This document shows positions 43,527-52,142 of a DNA stretch of 64,000 nt, piece after piece. Location: contig CAVQBC010000007.1 of assembly GCA_963710665.1 (NCBI GenBank), positions 248,001 to 312,000 on the forward strand. Direction: 5' to 3'. Within the stretch, counting starts at the first letter, position 1, and the number at the start of each line of letters is the position of its first letter. The DNA is from CAVQBC01 sp963710665 (GTDB lineage Bacteria; Actinomycetota; Thermoleophilia; Solirubrobacterales; Solirubrobacteraceae). The notes under the pieces were generated by a model, which did no database searches, was not told the origin of the DNA, and saw nothing but the letters and a program-made list of their open reading frames with translations. The translations under genes were made by a program, and so were the position numbers.

Positions 43527-44984
43527 CACGCGGATGACCCCGATGCGGGGCGCGTCCTCCTCGGCGTCCTCGCGGAAGCCCTCGACGACGAGCACGTGCT
43601 CGCCGAACTCCGCGAGCCCGAGGCGGCGGGCCAGCCGCCGCGCCGCCTGCGGCGAGTCGGACAGGTCCGCCGCGTCCATCAGCGCGGGGATGACGCCCCA
43701 CAGCACGTTGGTCTGCAACGTCGCGCGCGTCGAGGCGAGGGCCGCGACGACCGGCGCCCCGGGGCGCGCCGCCGACATCACCCGCACGGTGGCGTCGGTG
43801 CCGCGGTCGGGCGCGACGACGACGATCGCGCGGCAGTGCAGATCGCGCGAGAGCTGCGCGGTCGCCCGCGCGACGGCCACCGCCAGCGGCGAGCTGCCGG
43901 GCAGCGGCTCCGCGCCGTCGGGCCGGAAGCGCCGCTGGGCGAAGAGGTGGGCCTCGATCCGGCGCGCGATGCGGTCCATCATCTGCACGGCCTCGACCGG
44001 ATGGCCGCCGCTCGCCGTCTCCACCGAGAGCATCACGGCGTCCGCCTCGCTGAACACGGCCGTCGAGACGTCGGAGACCTCGGCGCGCGTCGGCTGGGTG
44101 CTGGAGGTCATCGACTCGAGCATCTGGGTCGCCACGATGCACGGCTTGTTGCGCGCGCGGGCCATCGACACGAGCTCGCGCTGCACGACCGGCACGTCCT
44201 CGGCCGGCAGCTCCACGCCGAGGTCGCCGCGCGCCACCAGCACGCCGTCGGAGGCGTCGATGATCGCCTCGATCTCGCGCAGCGCGTGCGGCCGCTCGAT
44301 CCGGGCGATGAGCTTGGGCGCGTCGTCGCCGGCGGGCAGGAGCGAGCGCACCTGCTCGAGGTCGGCGGCCCGCTGCACGAACGACACCGCCACGTAGTCC
44401 ACGCCCAGGTCCACCGCGAAGCGCAGGTCCTCGGCGCCGCGCTCGGTCAGCGCCGACGTCGAGAGCTCCGAGTCCGGCAGCTTCATCTCCATGCCTTCCT
44501 GCACCGGGCCCCCGCGCATCACCCGGCAGATGATCTCGGTGCCCTCGACGGTCTCCACGCGCAGCACGAGCTGCCCGTCGCCGAGCAGGATGCGGTCCCC
44601 GGAGACGATCTCCTCGTGCAGCGTCGGATAGCGCGACGGGATCGTGCCGGGCAGGCCGACCGTCTCGCGCGTGGTCATGGTGACCGGCTGGCCCTCGGTG
44701 AGCACGATGCCGCCGCGGCTGAAGGAGCCGATGCGGATCTCGGGGCCCGAGAGGTCGGCCAGGATCGCGGGCGGGCTGCCGGTCGCCTCACCCGCCGCGC
44801 GCGCCGCCGCGTAGGCGCGCGCGTGCGAGTCCCGATCGCCGTGGGCGAGGTTCAGCCGGAAGACGTCGGCTCCCGCCTCGGCGAGCGCCTGCACGGTCGC
44901 GGCGTCGCTGGACACCGGCCCGAGGGTGGCGACGATCTTGGTCCGGCGCCGCCGCAGCATCTCGGTGGGCTGCCAGGCGATCAC
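43524..44984 (-). CDS. pyk: Pyruvate kinase
   Basis: A 486-residue glycolytic enzyme (phosphoenolpyruvate plus ADP to pyruvate plus ATP). RRTKIVATLGPVS, LNLAHGDRDSH, ILADLSGPEIRIG, catalytic Lys region AVSFVQRAADLEQV, PKLIARIERPHAL, metal-binding VARGDLGVELPAEDVP and VATQMLESMTSSTQPTRAEVSD are present, then the alpha/beta C-terminal allosteric domain. GTG at 44984 with GGAG 10 nt before it; the ATG at 44960 (MLRRRRTKIV) matches the family N-terminus better and is the main alternative. The stop codon lies in a repeat element. Confidence 0.94.
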   Translation of the reverse strand: MIAWQPTEMLRRRRTKIVATLGPVSSDAATVQALAEAGADVFRLNLAHGDRDSHARAYAAARAAGEATGSPPAILADLSGPEIRIGSFSRGGIVLTEGQPVTMTTRETVGLPGTIPSRYPTLHEEIVSGDRILLGDGQLVLRVETVEGTEIICRVMRGGPVQEGMEMKLPDSELSTSALTERGAEDLRFAVDLGVDYVAVSFVQRAADLEQVRSLLPAGDDAPKLIARIERPHALREIEAIIDASDGVLVARGDLGVELPAEDVPVVQRELVSMARARNKPCIVATQMLESMTSSTQPTRAEVSDVSTAVFSEADAVMLSVETASGGHPVEAVQMMDRIARRIEAHLFAQRRFRPDGAEPLPGSSPLAVAVARATAQLSRDLHCRAIVVVAPDRGTDATVRVMSAARPGAPVVAALASTRATLQTNVLWGVIPALMDAADLSDSPQAARRLARRLGLAEFGEHVLVVEGFREDAEEDAPRIGVIRV

Positions 44985-45287
44985 GGCTGCGCCGCTCCGG
45001 CGCTCCTCTCTCGGACCCCTCGTTCAGCGACGTCGCGTCGCGCACCCATGGAATTGCACCTCGCTCGACGCCGTCTTGGCACTCCGAGGAAGGGCCCCGG
45101 TGGCGCGGGAGGCGGCGGTGCCGCCGAGCGTACATCGCCCGCCGCGGCCCCGTCCGAGACCCTGGGCAGAAAAAGTGCCAAACCACGACCCGCATCTGAT
45201 GGTCTCTTGCATCGCGCGGCGGTTTCCGGTTGCCTATCCGGGGGTCAGCGTGTCCCCGCACAGTCGCGATCTCCACGAGGCGGACAG
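44985..45287. other. Intergenic region between divergent pyk and the TPR-acc operon
   Basis: About 300 bp without a convincing gene. It must hold the promoters of pyk (minus) and of the TPR-accDA-accB run (plus). An 8-bp inverted pair TTGGCACT (45076-45083) and AGTGCCAA (45174-45181) lies 90 bp apart, next to an unusually A-rich patch (AGAAAAAG, 45168-45175). No terminator, tRNA or riboswitch fold was recognised. Confidence 0.35.
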
Positions 45288-45326
45288 ATGAACGAGCAGG
45301 CGAATGCGGGGGGTCCCTGCGGGTGA
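45288..45326 (+). CDS. Possible 12-residue leader peptide before the TPR gene
   Basis: ATG at 45288 opens a 12-codon ORF (MNEQANAGGPCG) whose TGA overlaps the GTG start of the TPR gene (GTGA). GAGGCGG at 45278 or so could serve as its ribosome-binding site, whereas the GTG itself has none. Translation of the leader could deliver ribosomes to the TPR gene. Confidence 0.25.
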   Translation: MNEQANAGGPCG

Positions 45327-46192
45327 CCGAACAGCCGGCCAGCCGCGCGCGCGCACACTTCCAGGCGGGCGAGTTCCGCCAATCCCGCGACGCCGCCGTC
45401 GCGGCGCTCGCGCAACACCCCGACGACCCGGCCCTGCTGGCGGTGGCGGGCAGCTCGAGCCTCGAGCTCGACGCCGACGACGCCGCCGACTACTTCGGCC
45501 GGCTCGTCGACCTCGACCCCGGTGACGCCGCCGCCTGGCGCGGCCTCGGCGGGGCGCTGCTGTCGCGCGGCCTGGTCGTCGACGCCGCCACCGCCTTCCG
45601 CCGCGCGCTGGAGCTCGCGCCCGACGACGTGCAGACGCTGATCGATCTCGGGCACACCGCGTTCGCGCGCGGCCAGGCCGACGAGGCGCTCGCCCACCTG
45701 CACCGCGCCGCGCAGCAGGACCCCGACAACCTCGGCGTCCTGCGCAGCGTCCTCGAGATGCAGCGCCGCCTCGGCCGCGCCGACGAGGCGCTCGTCACCG
45801 CCCGCGAGATGACCCTGCGCCGGCCCGGCGACATCGCGGCGGCGATCGACGCCGCCGAGCTCAGCCTCGACCTCGGCCGGCTCGACGACGCGGCGGACGG
45901 CTTCCAGCGCCTGCGCGCGATCGACCCCGAGCCGGGCCACGAGCTCTACGCCTACCACGGCCTGGTGGCGGTGGAGATGCGCCGCGGCGAGTGGCGCCGC
46001 GCGCTCGACTACAGCATCGACGCGGCGCGCGCCGACCGCAGCGGCGCCACCACCGACCTGATCGCCTACGCCGCCGCCCAGCTCTTCGGCGCCTCCGAGC
46101 GCCCCACGCCCACCCGCGAGGAGATCGACCAGATCATCGCCTCCTCGCTCCACGAGCACCGCCTCCTCCATGTCGAGCCGCTCGCCTTCTGA
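45323..46192 (+). CDS. Tetratricopeptide-repeat protein
   Basis: A 289-residue soluble protein made of about six TPR units from residue 5 to 235 (ARAHFQAGEFRQSRDAAVAAL, GLVVDAATAFRRALELAPDD, RGQADEALAHLHRAAQQDPD, LGRLDDAADGFQRLRAIDPE). No catalytic domain or signal peptide. TPRs are protein-protein scaffolds. It is the first gene of the run leading into accDA and overlaps that gene by 23 bp, so tight coupling to carboxylase synthesis is likely and a scaffold role for the acyl-chain system is possible (inference). GTG start at 45323. Confidence 0.85.
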   Translation: MTEQPASRARAHFQAGEFRQSRDAAVAALAQHPDDPALLAVAGSSSLELDADDAADYFGRLVDLDPGDAAAWRGLGGALLSRGLVVDAATAFRRALELAPDDVQTLIDLGHTAFARGQADEALAHLHRAAQQDPDNLGVLRSVLEMQRRLGRADEALVTAREMTLRRPGDIAAAIDAAELSLDLGRLDDAADGFQRLRAIDPEPGHELYAYHGLVAVEMRRGEWRRALDYSIDAARADRSGATTDLIAYAAAQLFGASERPTPTREEIDQIIASSLHEHRLLHVEPLAF

Positions 46193-47939
46193 GGTCGCCG
46201 CCCCGGCGCGCACGGCGGCCGAGGAGTCGCAGTGGGTCAAGTGCCCGCGCTGCGAGGCGTTCATCTACCGCAAGCGGCTCAAGCGCGGCCTGGGCGTCTG
46301 CCCCGAGTGCAACTACCACTTCCGCCTCGCGCTGAGCGAGCGGCTGGCCCAGCTGCTCGACGAGGACAGCTTCGAGGACCTCACCGGCGACGACGAGCCG
46401 GTCGACGTGCTGTCGTTCGTGGACTCCAAGCCCTACCCGGTGCGCCTCGAGCAGGCCCAGCGCAAGAGCGGCAGCCGCATCGGCGCGTTGTGGGGGACGG
46501 GCGCCATCGAGGGCTCGCCCATCGTGCTGGCCGCGCTCGACTTCGGCTTCATCGGCGGCAGCCTCGGGGCGGCGGCGGGGAACGCGATCACGCGCGCCGC
46601 CGAGCACGCGCTCGAGACCCGCACGCCGCTGCTGGTGCTGTCGGCCTCAGGCGGCGCGCGCATGCAGGAGGGGTGCATCGCGCTGATGCAGCTGGCCAAG
46701 ACGAGCCAGGCGGTCGCGCGGCTGCACGAGGAGGGGATCCTCTACATCTCGCTGCTGCTCGACCCGACCTACGGCGGCGTCACCGCGTCGTTCGCCACGC
46801 TGGGCGACCTCCTGGTCGCCGAGCCGGGCGTCTACATCGGCTTCGCCGGCCCGAAGGTGATCGAGCAGACGATCCGCGCGACCCTCCCCGAGGGCTTCCA
46901 GACCTCCGAGTTCCTGCTCGCGCACGGGATGCTCGACCTCGTCGAGCCGCGCGAGGGGCTGCGCCGCGCGCTGCACCGTGCGCTCGAGTTCCATCCCGCC
47001 CCCGGCCGCCCGCGCGGGTCCGCGACGCCGCCGGAGGTCGTCGACTCGCTGCCCGAGTCCGACGGACGGGCGCCGGAGCGCGACCACGCGATGCTGCCGG
47101 AGCGCCCGCCGTGGGAGATCGTCCAGCTCGCCCGGCACATGGAGCGCCCGACCACGCTCGACTACGCCGGGCACATCTTCGAGGACTTCCAGGAGCTCCA
47201 GGGCGACCGCCTGTACTCCGAGGACCGCGCGATCGTCGGCGGCTTCGCCCGCCTCGGCGGGCTGACGCTCATGCTCATCGGCCACCAGAAGGGCCACACG
47301 ACCGGCGAGCTGCTCGAGCGCAACTTCGGGATGCCGCAGCCCGAGGGCTATCGCAAGGCGCTGCGGCTGATGCGCCACGCCGCCAAGTTCGGGATGCCGG
47401 TGGTGACCCTCGTCGACTGCCCGGGCGCCTACCCCGGCATCGGCGCGGAGGAGCGCGGGCAGGCGATCGCCATCGCCCAGTCGATCATGGAGATGTCGCG
47501 GCTGCCGGTGCCGCTCATCACGATCGTCACGGGCGAGGGCGGCAGCGGCGGCGCGCTCGCGCTCGCCGCCGCCGACCGCGTGCTGATGCTCGAGAACGCC
47601 TACTACTCGGTGATCAGCCCGGAGGGGTGCTCGACGATCCTCTTCGGCGACGCCGCCGCCGCGCCGCGGGCCGCCGCCGCGCTGCGCATCACCGCCCGCG
47701 ACCTGCTCCAGCTCGGGATCGTCGACGGCGTGGTGCCCGAGCCCGAGGGCGGCGCGCACGCCGACCCGCTGGTCGCCGCCGAGAACGTCGGCGCGGCGAT
47801 CGCCGGCGGCCTCCGTGAGCTGCTCGGGAACGACCGCGAAGCGCTGCTGGCGCGCAGGTACGATCGCTTCCGCGCCTTCGGCGACCCCGAACGGCAGCTC
47901 GTTCTCCCGCCACTGGAGGGTGCCCATGAGCCAGGCTGA
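46170..47939 (+). CDS. accDA: Fused acetyl-CoA carboxylase carboxyltransferase, beta-alpha (AccD-AccA)
   Basis: A 589-residue single-chain carboxyltransferase that moves CO2 from carboxybiotin to acetyl-CoA, making malonyl-CoA. Residues about 22-290 are AccD: zinc ribbon KCPRCEAFIYRKR and VCPECNYHF, SGGARMQEGCIALMQLAK, DPTYGGVTASFA, GFAGPKVIEQTI. Residues about 310-580 are AccA: LDYAGHIFEDFQELQGDR, IGHQKGHTTGELLERNFGMP, DCPGAYPGIGAEERGQA, ISPEGCSTILFGD. In most bacteria these are two genes. The ATG lies 23 bp inside the TPR gene, and accB begins 14 bp before this stop. No accC is in the window. Malonyl-CoA made here would be the extender for the downstream KS/ACP genes. Confidence 0.95.
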   Translation: MSSRSPSEVAAPARTAAEESQWVKCPRCEAFIYRKRLKRGLGVCPECNYHFRLALSERLAQLLDEDSFEDLTGDDEPVDVLSFVDSKPYPVRLEQAQRKSGSRIGALWGTGAIEGSPIVLAALDFGFIGGSLGAAAGNAITRAAEHALETRTPLLVLSASGGARMQEGCIALMQLAKTSQAVARLHEEGILYISLLLDPTYGGVTASFATLGDLLVAEPGVYIGFAGPKVIEQTIRATLPEGFQTSEFLLAHGMLDLVEPREGLRRALHRALEFHPAPGRPRGSATPPEVVDSLPESDGRAPERDHAMLPERPPWEIVQLARHMERPTTLDYAGHIFEDFQELQGDRLYSEDRAIVGGFARLGGLTLMLIGHQKGHTTGELLERNFGMPQPEGYRKALRLMRHAAKFGMPVVTLVDCPGAYPGIGAEERGQAIAIAQSIMEMSRLPVPLITIVTGEGGSGGALALAAADRVLMLENAYYSVISPEGCSTILFGDAAAAPRAAAALRITARDLLQLGIVDGVVPEPEGGAHADPLVAAENVGAAIAGGLRELLGNDREALLARRYDRFRAFGDPERQLVLPPLEGAHEPG

Positions 47940-48420
47940 CCAACACCCGGCGGGCGCGGACGCCGAGGTCGCCCGCCTCGTGTGGGACGAGGCCCGCGCG
48001 CTGATCGACCGCCTCGAGGGCTCGACCGTCTCGCGGCTGGCCGTCGAGGCCGGCGACTACCGGATCGAGATCGAGCGGTCCCTGCCGCCGGTGGCCGCGC
48101 CCGGCGCGGCGGTGGCCGGCCCAGCCGACGCGGCGGCGAGCGCCGACGGCGCGCCTGCCGTGGAGGACCACCGGCACGCGGTGACCGCCCCGCTGGTCGG
48201 CAAGTTCTACCGCGCCTCCAAGCCGGGCGCCGACCCGTTCGTCGAGCCCGGCGACGTCGTCGAGGAGGGCCAGACCGTCTGCATCGTCGAGGCGATGAAG
48301 ATGATGAACGAGGTCAGCGCGGGGCAGCGCGGGCGCGTCGCCGAGATCATCGTCGAGAACGAGGAGTACGTGGAGTTCGGGCAGGCCCTCATGTACCTGG
48401 AGCCGCTCGATGGCCAGTGA
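47926..48420 (+). CDS. accB: Biotin carboxyl carrier protein of acetyl-CoA carboxylase
   Basis: A 164-residue biotin carrier. The N-terminal helix (EARALIDRLEGSTVSRLAVEAGD) and Ala/Pro linker lead to a C-terminal biotinyl domain: HAVTAPLVGKFYRASKPGADPFVEPGD (with the Y/A-rich thumb-like region of AccB) and biotin lysine in VEAMKMMNEV. ATG at 47926 with GGAGGG before it, overlapping accDA by 14 bp. With accDA it lacks only biotin carboxylase (AccC), presumably encoded elsewhere. Confidence 0.93.
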   Translation: MSQADQHPAGADAEVARLVWDEARALIDRLEGSTVSRLAVEAGDYRIEIERSLPPVAAPGAAVAGPADAAASADGAPAVEDHRHAVTAPLVGKFYRASKPGADPFVEPGDVVEEGQTVCIVEAMKMMNEVSAGQRGRVAEIIVENEEYVEFGQALMYLEPLDGQ

Positions 48421-48444
48421 TTCGCGGGCTCCGAGGAGGGACGC

Positions 48445-49071
48445 ATGACCGACGTCGATGAGCTCCGGCGCACGCTGGAGGCGAAGGACTCGGAGATCGC
48501 CGAGCTGCGGCGGCGGCTGCGCGTCGAGGTCGGCGCGCTCGGACGCCTGATCGAGATCACGGCGTCGCTGAACTCCACGCTGCGGCTCGAGGAGCTGCTC
48601 GACCTCGTGATGAAGTCGGCCGCCGACCTGCTGGAGGGCGAGAGCGCCTCGCTGCTGCTCGTCGACGAGGAGACCGGCGACCTCGTCTTCCAGGTCGCCA
48701 CGCGCGCCGGCGACGAGCGGATCGCCGGGACCGTCGTCCCAGCGGGGCAGGGGATCGCCGGCTGGGTCGTCGAGCACGCCGAGCCGGCCGTGGTCGCGAG
48801 CCCGCGCGAGGACCCGCGGTTCTACGGCGGCATCGACGAGTCGTCGGAGTTCCAGACGCGCAACCTCGTGGCGGTGCCGCTCAAGGTCAAGGACCGCGTG
48901 ATCGGCGTCGTCGAGGTGCTCAACAAGCGCGAGGGCCGGAACTTCGACGAGAAGGACCTCGAGATCGCGCTCGCGCTGACCAACCAGGCGGCGATCGCGG
49001 TCGACAACGCACGGCTGTACGCGCGGCTGGCCGACGCCGTCGTGACCGCGCGGATGTCCTACCGCCTGTGA
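48445..49071 (+). CDS. GAF-domain signalling protein
   Basis: A 208-residue soluble protein: a short coiled coil (DELRRTLEAKDSEIAELRRRL) followed by one GAF domain from about residue 45 to 195 (LNSTLRLEELLDLVMKSAADLL, ASLLLVDEETGDLVFQVA, GQGIAGWVVEHAEPAVV, RNLVAVPLKVKDRVIGVVEVLNK). No output domain. GAF domains bind cyclic nucleotides or small ligands. Its TGA overlaps the ATG of the next gene (TGATG), which carries a cyclic-nucleotide-binding domain, so it may be a regulatory partner of that patatin. Confidence 0.85.
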   Translation: MTDVDELRRTLEAKDSEIAELRRRLRVEVGALGRLIEITASLNSTLRLEELLDLVMKSAADLLEGESASLLLVDEETGDLVFQVATRAGDERIAGTVVPAGQGIAGWVVEHAEPAVVASPREDPRFYGGIDESSEFQTRNLVAVPLKVKDRVIGVVEVLNKREGRNFDEKDLEIALALTNQAAIAVDNARLYARLADAVVTARMSYRL

Positions 49072-50846
49072 TGTTCATGCGGGTGGGTGGGCCGAATGGA
49101 CCTGCCGGGCCGCTCGGGCGGACGCCGCTCTTCGGGTCCCTCACGGAGCCCGAGCTCGAGGAGGTCGGCGCGCTGATGCGGCGGCGCAGCTTCAAGCCGC
49201 GCAGCACGATCTGCCGCGCCGGCGACTCCGGCGACAGCCTGTTCCTGATCGTCGAGGGGCTCGCGGAGTGCTTCCTCGGCGACCTCGACTCCGAGGGCCG
49301 GCAGGCCGTCGCCCGGCTGCGCCGCGGCGACGTCTTCGGCGAGATCTCGCTCGTGACCGGGGAGCCGCGGTCGGCGACGGTCGTGGCGAGCGTCCCGACC
49401 ACCGTGCTCGAGCTCGACCGCGACGCGTTCGCCACGGCGGTCCAGCGCCACCCCGTCCTGCTCGCCAACCTCAACCGCATCCTCAGCCGGCGGGTCCTGC
49501 ACGCCGACCGGCGCGAGTCGCAGCGCCGGCGGCGCGGCGAGTCGGTGGGGCTGATCGTCGGCGCCGGCGTCGAGCCGCTCGTGCCCGCCATCGTCGCCCA
49601 GGCGCGCGCCGCCAGCCCGCGCCCGGTGGCCGCGGTCGACGCGGGGCTGTCGCTCGAGGGCGCGCTGGGGGCGCTCGACGACCTGCAGCGCGACAACGGC
49701 CTGGTGATCGTCTCCGCCCCGGCGGGCGAGGAGGAGACCCGGCTGCTCGTCGGGCAGGTCGACCGGATCGTGGCCCTCGTCTCCGGCCGGCGCGACGCCC
49801 GCAAGGTCGCGGGCCTCGCGGGGGACCGCGGCCCGCGCGACACCCGCATGGAGGTCGTGGCGGTCGACGACGGCGCCGCCCACCAGCTGCGCCGCGAGCT
49901 CGGGCCCGCCCACCACGCCGCGCCCGCGGGGTCGCTGTCGGGACGGCCGAACGGGGCCGATCCGGTGCTGGGCGTCGACGAGATCGCCTGGCTCGGCCGC
50001 CACCTCTCGCGCACCAAGCTCGGCCTGGTCCTCGGCGCGGGCGGCGCCAAGGGCTACGCCCACGTCGGCGCGCTCGCCGTCCTGCGCGAGGCGGGCTACA
50101 CCGTCGACTACGTCGGCGGCAGCAGCATCGGCGCCGTGGTGGGCGCCTACCTCGGGCTCGGGCTGACCCCCGAGGAGATCGAGGCCACCATGCACGAGGC
50201 CTTCACCCCCGAGGCGGTCAAGCGGCTGTTCAAGCTCTCGCTGTCGGGCAACTCGACGGGCCGCGACACCATGGTCTCGCTGCTGCGCGAGTCGACGGAG
50301 GACCAGACCTTCGGCGACCTCGAGATCCCGCTGGTGGCGATGGCCGTGGACCTCGAGCGCCGCGAGCCGGCGCCGCTGACCGAGGGACCGCTGTGGCGCG
50401 CGCTGCTCGCCGCGACCGCGCTGGCCGGCATCTTCCCCGCCGTCGAGGAGGACGGCCGCCGGCTGATCGACGCGCTCGCGCTCGTCCCGGTGCCCACCGA
50501 CGCGGTGGCCGAGCTGGGCGCGGACATCACGGTGTCCGTGAACCTCATGAGCCGCGACACGCTCGACGCGTGGCCCGGCGAGCCCGCGCCCGCCGGGCCG
50601 CCCAAGGGCAGCGGCTCGCGCATGCTCGACACGCTGCTCGAGGTGATGGAGCTCGCGCAGCTCGACTCGAGCATCCGTCACGCCGCGCAGGCTCACGTGG
50701 TGATCACGCCGCGCTTCGGACCCGCGAGCTGGCGCGAGTTCGACCTCGCCGACCGCTTCCTGGCGGCCGGGCGCGCGGCGGCCGAGGAGCAGCTCGCGAC
50801 GCTCGGCGCGCTGGCCCGACCCCAACCCACCACCGTCCCCGGCTGA
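49071..50846 (+). CDS. Cyclic-nucleotide-binding patatin-like phospholipase (NTE-type), first copy
   Basis: A 591-residue protein with the layout of bacterial neuropathy-target-esterase relatives. Residues about 20-135: cNMP-binding domain (LFLIVEGLAECFLG, RRGDVFGEISLVTGEPRSATV). Middle (150-300): a linker with nucleotide-fold features. Residues about 320-500: patatin with oxyanion loop GAGGAKGYAHVGAL, nucleophile Ser in YVGGSSIGAVVGAYLG and the Asp in RLIDALALVPVP, where the usual DGG/DGA is DAL. It should hydrolyse phospholipid or lysophospholipid acyl esters, perhaps switched by cyclic nucleotide. Starts GTG 49068 or ATG 49077 are alternatives. The acyl carrier gene follows. Confidence 0.85.
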   Translation: MFMRVGGPNGPAGPLGRTPLFGSLTEPELEEVGALMRRRSFKPRSTICRAGDSGDSLFLIVEGLAECFLGDLDSEGRQAVARLRRGDVFGEISLVTGEPRSATVVASVPTTVLELDRDAFATAVQRHPVLLANLNRILSRRVLHADRRESQRRRRGESVGLIVGAGVEPLVPAIVAQARAASPRPVAAVDAGLSLEGALGALDDLQRDNGLVIVSAPAGEEETRLLVGQVDRIVALVSGRRDARKVAGLAGDRGPRDTRMEVVAVDDGAAHQLRRELGPAHHAAPAGSLSGRPNGADPVLGVDEIAWLGRHLSRTKLGLVLGAGGAKGYAHVGALAVLREAGYTVDYVGGSSIGAVVGAYLGLGLTPEEIEATMHEAFTPEAVKRLFKLSLSGNSTGRDTMVSLLRESTEDQTFGDLEIPLVAMAVDLERREPAPLTEGPLWRALLAATALAGIFPAVEEDGRRLIDALALVPVPTDAVAELGADITVSVNLMSRDTLDAWPGEPAPAGPPKGSGSRMLDTLLEVMELAQLDSSIRHAAQAHVVITPRFGPASWREFDLADRFLAAGRAAAEEQLATLGALARPQPTTVPG

Positions 50847-50868
50847 GACCACCCTTCTAGGAGGAACG

Positions 50869-51126
50869 ATGACGCAGCAGACGTTCGGCTTCGACGACCT
50901 CAAGCGCATCCTGGTCGAGCGGGCCGGCCTGGAGGAGGAGGACGTCGTCGACGACCCGGACGCCACCTTCGACGACATGGGCCTGGACTCGCTCTCGTTC
51001 ATCGAGATCCAGATGGCGATGCAGGAGGAGTACGGCATCAGCGTCCCCGAGGAGGACGCCGACCAGATCACGGCCGTCGGGCAGGCGATCGAGTACGTGA
51101 ACCGGCGGCTCGCCGAGCAGGGCTGA
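50869..51126 (+). CDS. Acyl carrier protein
   Basis: An 85-residue acidic carrier. The phosphopantetheine attachment motif is FDDMGLDSLSFIEI (Ser near residue 42), and helix II/III (MQEEYGISVPEEDADQIT) is typical of type II FAS/PKS carriers. AGGAGGAACG precedes the ATG. It lies between the patatin and the cyclase-family gene and upstream of a KS-alpha/KS-beta pair. This position, away from fabD/fabG/fabF housekeeping genes, makes it more likely a dedicated polyketide or specialised acyl ACP than the primary AcpP. No phosphopantetheinyl transferase is in the window. Confidence 0.92.
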   Translation: MTQQTFGFDDLKRILVERAGLEEEDVVDDPDATFDDMGLDSLSFIEIQMAMQEEYGISVPEEDADQITAVGQAIEYVNRRLAEQG

Positions 51127-51132
51127 GGTCGT

Positions 51133-51958
51133 GTGCCTGCCGTCATCGACCTCAGCGTCCCCCTCATGCCCGCCAAGAGCGAGGCGACGCCGTCGCGCTT
51201 CCGCTACGGCGGCCACCGGCGGGGCGCGAGGCTGCTGGCGCTCGCGACCGTCGCTCGACCGCGGCTCGCCCGTCCGCACCGTCGCCAACGTGCTGCGCGG
51301 GCTCGTCACCGGACGCCGCGTACGGCCGGAGGACTTCCCGGACGGCCTCGGGCTCGCGTGGGAGTCGATCCGGCTCGACACCCACCACGGCACGCACGTC
51401 GACGCGCCCTGGCACTACGGGCCGCTGTGCGCCGGACAGCCCGCGCGCACGATCGACGAGCTGCCGCTCGACTGGTTCGTCGGGCCGGGGGTCCGGCTCG
51501 ACCTGCGCGCCATGCCGCCCGGCGCGACGGTCACCGTCTCGGACCTCGAGCGCGCGCTCGCCGCGGCCGGCCACGAGCTGTCGCCCGGGGACATCGTGCT
51601 GCTGTGGACCGGCGCCGACGAGCTGTGGGGGAAGGCCGAGTATCTCGAGCGCTACTGCGGGCTCGGCGCCGAGTCGACCCGCTGGCTGCTCGAGCGCGGC
51701 GTCCGCGTCATCGGCACCGACGCCTGGAGCGTCGACCGCCCGCCCCGCTACATGGGCGCGGACTTCCGGCGCACCGGCGACCCCGGGTACCTGTGGCCCG
51801 CGCACTTCGCGGGGCGCGAACGGGAGTACTGTCAGATCGAGAAGCTCGCGCACCTGGGCGAGCTGCCGGCGCCGACCGGCTACACCGTCGCCTGCTTCCC
51901 GGTGGCCGTGCGGCGCGGAAGCGCCGGCTGGACCCGCGCGGTGGCGATCGTCGACTAG
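51133..51958 (+). pseudogene. Cyclase-family (KynB/COG1878-type) metal hydrolase with one frameshift
   Basis: GTG at 51133 opens PAVIDLSVPLMPAKSEATPS and reads to GARLLALAT; the family sequence then continues in the next frame as SLDRGSPVRTVANVLRGL to a TAG at 51956-51958. One extra base near 51250-51258 explains it. The metal site DTHHGTHVDAPWHY (HxGTHxDxPxH) is intact, as are DIVLLWTG and GTDAWSVDRPP. This superfamily includes kynurenine formamidase and proteins named cyclases in antibiotic clusters. Position between ACP and KS genes suggests a role on a polyketide or acyl intermediate. It may be a true pseudogene or a sequencing error. A repeat element follows the stop directly. Confidence 0.65.
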
Positions 51959-52127
51959 AGATGGTTGATTCCACGACCCCACGCTCGCCTGGCGGCGCCC
52001 CGCGGCGCCGGATCGCCACCCGCCCGAGGGGCCCGTGGCAGCCAGCACTGTTCCCCTCGTGCGGGCGGCGCCCGGCATCCACGGGGCATCCACCAGTCGA
52101 CCGCGCGGCCGCGGAACCAACCATCTA
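51959..52127. repeat. Palindromic repeat element, copy 2 (169 bp)
   Basis: Second copy of the element at 43298-43526, same orientation: left end AGATGGTTGATTCCACG, right end GGAACCAACCATCTA, near-identical flanking thirds (GGCGGCGCCCCGCGGCGCC; ATCCACCAGTCGACCGCGCGG), shorter middle. It starts at the cyclase stop and ends at the ribosome-binding site (GGAGAGGAG) of the next gene, inside an otherwise compact gene run. Confidence 0.75.
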
Positions 52128-52142
52128 GGAGAGGAGCGCGCG

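Noticed and set aside
45076..45084. Half of a CIRCE (HrcA) operator, TTGGCACTC
   Set aside because: The required second half after 9 nt is absent; the only matching arm lies 90 bp away.
44981..45181. 66-codon minus-strand ORF upstream of pyk
   Set aside because: Overlaps the pyk start, has a low-complexity proline run and no motif or ribosome-binding site.
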